From: Brasenia schreberi | Lineage: Eukaryota; Streptophyta; Magnoliopsida; Nymphaeales; Cabombaceae | DNA: 64,000 nt | Reading direction: 5' to 3' | NCBI GenBank assembly: GCA_036023115.1 | Contig: JAYKKT010000090.1 | Location: 32,782,001 to 32,846,000, forward strand | Part shown: positions 59,958 to 64,000 of the stretch, piece after piece | How positions within the stretch are numbered: the stretch's first letter is position 1 | Layout: every line of letters starts with the position of its first letter | Notes under the pieces: generated by a model | Database searches by the model: none | Told to the model about the DNA's origin: nothing | The model's input: the letters and a program-made list of their open reading frames with translations, nothing else | Program-made: the position numbers and the translations under genes

Positions 59958-62900
59958 ACAACAACAACAACTAAGCCTTTTCCCCTACTAGACAGGGTCA
60001 ACTACATGGATTCATTGTTTCCAAAGATCCCTATCGTGTATCATGTTAGCAGTTAACTCACAATAACCTATATCATTCTTTATTGTTTCTTTCCAACACT
60101 TTTGTGGTCGTCCTCTAGCTATTTTAGTACTTTCCAAATTTAGTTTTTCATACCTTCTTACAGGTTCTTCTTTTGATCTTCTTTCTATATGTCCAAACCA
60201 TCTTAAACGATATTATCTCATTTTATCCTCTATTGGTGTCACTCCTAATTTGTTTCTAATAACCTCATTATGTATTCGATCTTTTCTTGTATGACCACTC
60301 ATCCATCTCAACATCTCCATTTCTGTCACATACATCTTTTGTGCATGTTGATGATTAACTGCCCAACACTCAGAATCATAAAACATGGCAAGCCTAATTG
60401 GTGCTCTATAATATTTACCTTTTAACTTTAATGATATCTTCTTATCACAAAGAATACCTTATGCTCCTCTCCATTTTAACTAACCAGCATTAATTCTATG
60501 CGTAACATCTCCATCAATTCTTCCATCACTCTGAAAAATTGACCCTAGGTATTTAAAACTTTTCTTTTGGAGGATGCAATATGTGCCAATTTTAATTTCT
60601 ATGTCCTCTGAAGTAACCAAATGATCAAACTTACATTCCATATATTTTGTCTTTATTCTCGGAGGCCTTTGCTTTCTAATGTTTCTCTCCATAGTTCCAA
60701 TTTTCTATTAACTTTTTCCTTAGACTCCACTAACACAATGTCATCTGCAAATAATATACACTAAGGTACTTCATCTTGAATATGTTTTGTTAACTCATCA
60801 ATCACCATTATAAATAAGTATGAATCCTTGATGTAACCCAATATTAACTTCAAAGAAGTTTGTCGTTCCTTAATGAGTCCTCACACATGTTTTTGCACCA
60901 TCGTACATGTCTCTTATAAGGTTAATGTATGTCAATGGGATACCTCTTTTTTCCAAAGTTCTCCAAAGAACCTCCCTCGATACTCTATCACAAGCATGTC
61001 TCTTATAAGGTACGTCAATAGGATACTTTTTTTCCAAGGTTTTCCAAAGAACCTCTCTCGATACCCTATGATAAGCTTTTTCTAGATCAATAAATATCAT
61101 GTGAATGTCTTTCTTTTTTGCTTTAAAATGTTCCATAAGACGTGTCAAAAGGTGAATCGCTTCAACAGTAGATCTGCCTGACATGAATCCAAATTGGTTC
61201 TCTGTTGTACTTACTTATCTTAATCTACGTTCGATAATTCTTTCTCACAATTTCATAGTATGGCTCATTAACTTGATACCTCGATAATTCACACAATACT
61301 AAATGTCTCCCTTATTCTTATAAATGGGTATAAGTGTACTTGCTCTCCATTCCTCGGGCATCTTTTGGTTTCTCCATATTTCATTAAATAGTCTTGCGAG
61401 CCAAGTGATTCCTATTTCTCCTAGTATTTTCCAAACTTCTATAGGAATATTATATGGTCCTACCGATTTACCACCCTTATGTTTAAGAGCCTCTTTGACT
61501 TCATTCTTTTTAATATGTCGGTAGAAATTGTGGTTTATATACTTTTCTGATTTGGCTAACTCTCCTAAGCTAATACTAACATCTTTATTTTCATTAAAAA
61601 GCTTATAAAAATAGTTTTTTCATCTATTTCTTATATCATCATTTGCCACTAGAACTTTTTCATCCTGGTCCTCGATGTATCTAACATAATTAAGATCTTT
61701 AGTTTTCTTATCTCTAGCCCTAGCTATCCTAAAAATATCTCTTTCACCCTCTTTTGAGTTGAGTTTTTTATATAAATCCTCCCAAATTTTAACTTTTGCT
61801 TAACTCACGGCCTTTTTCGCTTCCTTCTTTGCTTTCTTATAAGCCTCTAAAGTTTCACTAGTTTTCTTAGCATAATGTAATTTGTAACATGCCCTCTTTG
61901 CCTTGATTTTATTTTGCACTACTTCACTCCACCACTAAGCTTCTTTTTGTGCCGGTACACCTCCCTTAGATACACTTAACACATCTTTCGTCACTTTCCT
62001 AATATGTATAGCCATATTGTTCCACATATCACAGGGTATACCAACATAATTCCAAACTTCTCCTTAAAGGACTTTCTGTTTACATATATCTTCTTTCTCG
62101 CTTTTGAGTTTTCACCATTTAGTCCAAATAGCTCGATGCACTCTTTTCTTCTTTATCCATTTTTTTTATTTGTAAATCCATAACTAAAAGTCGATGTTGG
62201 GTGGTTAAGCTTTCTCCTGGAATTACCTTGCAATCTTTACAACACGGTTTATCTTTTTTTCTACAAATAAAGTAATCAATTTGTGTTTGTGATAAGCCAC
62301 TCTTATAAGTAATTAAACGTTCATCTCATTTTTTTTAAGATTGTATTGACTATAAAAAGATCAAATGCCATAGCAAAATTTAAAATCTCCCTACCTTCCT
62401 CGTTTATATCCCCAAAACCAAAGTTTTCATGAATACCTTGATATCCTAATGCCTCTTTACCGACATGTCCATTTAAGTCTCCTCCTAAACAAATCATCTC
62501 CCTTTGTGGAATCTTTTGAATCACCTTATCTAACTCTTCCCCAAAAGTTGCCCTTATACTATCTTCTAGTCCTACTTAGGGTGCGTAAGCACAAACTATA
62601 TTCAAAACCTCTACTCCTAACACTAATTTCAACGTCATGATTCGGTCACCATATCGTTATATGTCTACTACACTATCCTTTAAATCTTTATTTATGATAA
62701 TACAACTCCGTTTCGAGCATTTTCTTTACCAGAGTACCATAATTTAAAACCTATATCCTCTATCTCCTTTGCTTTTTCTCCAACCTATTTTGTATCTTGT
62801 AAACATAAATTATGAATCTTTCTCCGAATCATAGTATCTACTACCTCCATTAGCTTACGAGATAATATTGCGATATTCGAAGAACCAATACGAATCTTAT

Positions 62901-63288
62901 TATCTAGGACTAGCTTCCTTACCTTTCGTATCCGTTCATATTCAAAATGCGGAGACCCTCTCTGAAAATTATTCACTATATTCGGGCATCAATGTAGCGG
63001 GACTAACTTCTTTACTCACACCCGTCCATGACGTGGGAACTTTCTCTACAATTGATTAACAACATTCGGGCGAAAATGTAGTGACCCTTGCTTACTTATC
63101 ACTTCATTCGGGCTCTACAGTGCATCGCTAGGCGGGAACGCCCCAAAACACTACTCATAATTTTTATAATCCATGTTATAAAAATTCGATGAAGTTTTAC
63201 GCTGATTGTCGGAAGCCTAACACAACCCTCTTCCTTTATTCGGGCTTGGGACTGGCAATGCAAGGGTGATCCCTTACATGGGCAGAGT
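59958..63288 (-). mobile_element. RTE LINE copy B, full length
   Basis: 3331 bp from a (TTG)n tail (caacaacaac on plus at 59959) to a 5' end CTGCCCATGTAAGGGATCAC on the minus strand. The 18-bp target duplications have three mismatches (59940-59957; 63289-63306). The target is the right terminus of hAT-like copy 2. Order on minus: 5' UTR, APE endonuclease ([17 protein letters not shown] at about 62.45 kb), RT (FADDIVLVE at about 60.74 kb), C-terminal segment. Stops, indels and an internal tandem duplication at 60906-61075 inactivate it. It shows the full length of the family. Confidence 0.92.
60906..61075 (-). repeat. Tandem duplication inside RTE copy B
   Basis: 60906-60994 and 60995-61075 both begin catgtctcttataaggt and both encode REVLW.TLEK on the minus strand. 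They differ by a small deletion and several substitutions. The other copies have this segment once. Confidence 0.85.
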
Positions 63289-63307
63289 TGCGATACAGAT
63301 AATACTG

Positions 63308-64000
63308 ATGAAAATATATTCACGCACTTCATATATTGTCATTAAAAAAAGAAAAACAAATAACACAAGAAAATACAAAATACACTGAGAAAAAGCGAAA
63401 AAAAAACTATACCACCATCACTGGGTTGTCGGTGTTGTTAATGTTGGAGTGATGGTGGCATTGGAGACTCTTAAAACTGTTGGAAATGCCTCACCCTAGC
63501 TGGAATTCGCCTTGGAATAGTTGAAAGACACAGATGGAAGGTAGAAGTCTCGTAAAAGTGTGGGTTCTATTCGGTCAGCAAGCCTTTTATAAAGGCTTAG
63601 GGTGTATCGCCCGTATCGTACGATATGATACTACGATACGAGCGATACATGTTGTATCGTGCAATACATGTTGTATTGCACGATATGGAACGATAAGTTA
63701 TTTAAAATGATACAGTGCAATACGGATAACATCGATCAAAACAATTTGAAGATGAATTTTTTTTTTGGGTTGGCAAGCTCATTCAAGGGCACAAATTGTT
63801 TACACATTATTTAAATATTCAAGTAGGGCCTGTAAATGAGTTTTTTTGCATGCACTTCGGAGAAAACTATGTAACATTAGGGTTTCTTAGTTTTTCAAAG
63901 TTTGTATGCGAATGTTTGCATGTTCATTCAAGCAGGCTGATGAACAAGAGGGTTTTCATTAACTTCGACTGCTTGTTTGTTGCATCATGTCATGTACTTC
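63308..64000. other. Flank of the nest with a further CGTATCG-type terminus
   Basis: About 63601-63735 is dense in cgatacg/cgtatcg and ends cggataacatcg, the same kind of subterminal region as the hAT-like copies. 63316-63600 and 63740-64000 show no gene or recognisable element. Confidence 0.5.

Larger units (their letters stand above)
57744..63307 (-). mobile_element. hAT-like element, copy 2 (outer, carries nested insertions)
   Basis: Left end CAGTGTTGTTAG at 57744, right end ATAATACTG at 63307, 8-bp target duplication with one mismatch (atcaaaat 57736-57743; atgaaaat 63308-63315). Its own DNA is 57744-58096, a short piece at 59927-59957 and 63289-63307; the rest is inserted. Near 58030-58070, on the minus strand, it reads EGEDEEYLVDPDYN then stop, the same acidic tail as copy 1. 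An alternative right end at about 63735 is discussed in the findings. Confidence 0.65.

Overview
This is nuclear DNA from a flowering plant. The coding sequences are split by GT-AG introns. The proteins are plant-type: an N-myristoylated CDK-like kinase, a steroleosin-type hydroxysteroid dehydrogenase, a WVD2-like/TPX2 protein, CP26, a cupin, a DYW-type PPR piece and neprosin. The spacers hold Ty1/copia, Ty3/gypsy, RTE LINEs, tRNA-derived SINEs and hAT-like elements. The species cannot be named from the sequence.

Layout. 0-9 kb is genic: a CDK-like kinase on the minus strand (3211 down past position 1) and an 11-beta-HSD-like SDR gene on the plus strand (5470-8938, six exons). 9-16.8 kb is mostly non-coding: an (AT)-rich microsatellite, a decayed RTE LINE, an orphan TATA plus leader exon near 12.0-12.3 kb, and a SINE. 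16.8-26.6 kb holds a WVD2-like gene. One of its introns has been invaded by an RTE LINE (20020-25389), which was itself invaded by a second RTE in the opposite orientation (22842-25044). 30-34 kb carries a single-coding-exon seven-transmembrane protein (32477-33730) with a long 5' leader region. 38.8-41.5 kb is a decayed but intron-containing CP26 (Lhcb5) copy. 42.5-53 kb is a transposon graveyard: a copia LTR with primer-binding site, a head-to-tail string of three unrelated host-gene fragments (GT77, neprosin, PPR-DYW), a copia RT split by a hAT-like element with an 8-bp target duplication, a dead Ty3/gypsy pol, and a minisatellite. 53.7-55.1 kb has two divergent first exons (a glycine-rich small protein on minus, a plastid-type small cupin on plus) whose later exons are not in the window. 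57.5-63.3 kb is a nest in which hAT-like and RTE elements lie inside one another; their target duplications let the order be read.

The most unusual content is the transposon archaeology. A hAT-like family has termini CAGTGTT/AACACTG and subterminal repeats of CGTATCG. An RTE family has 17-18 bp target duplications at full-length, truncated and even 43-bp insertions, including one 5' end that carries a 74-bp template-jump duplication. The chimeric cluster of captured gene pieces sits directly downstream of a copia LTR and PBS. The host genes are unrelated to one another and form no operon or cluster. All boundaries are from reading the sequence; no alignment or database search was run.
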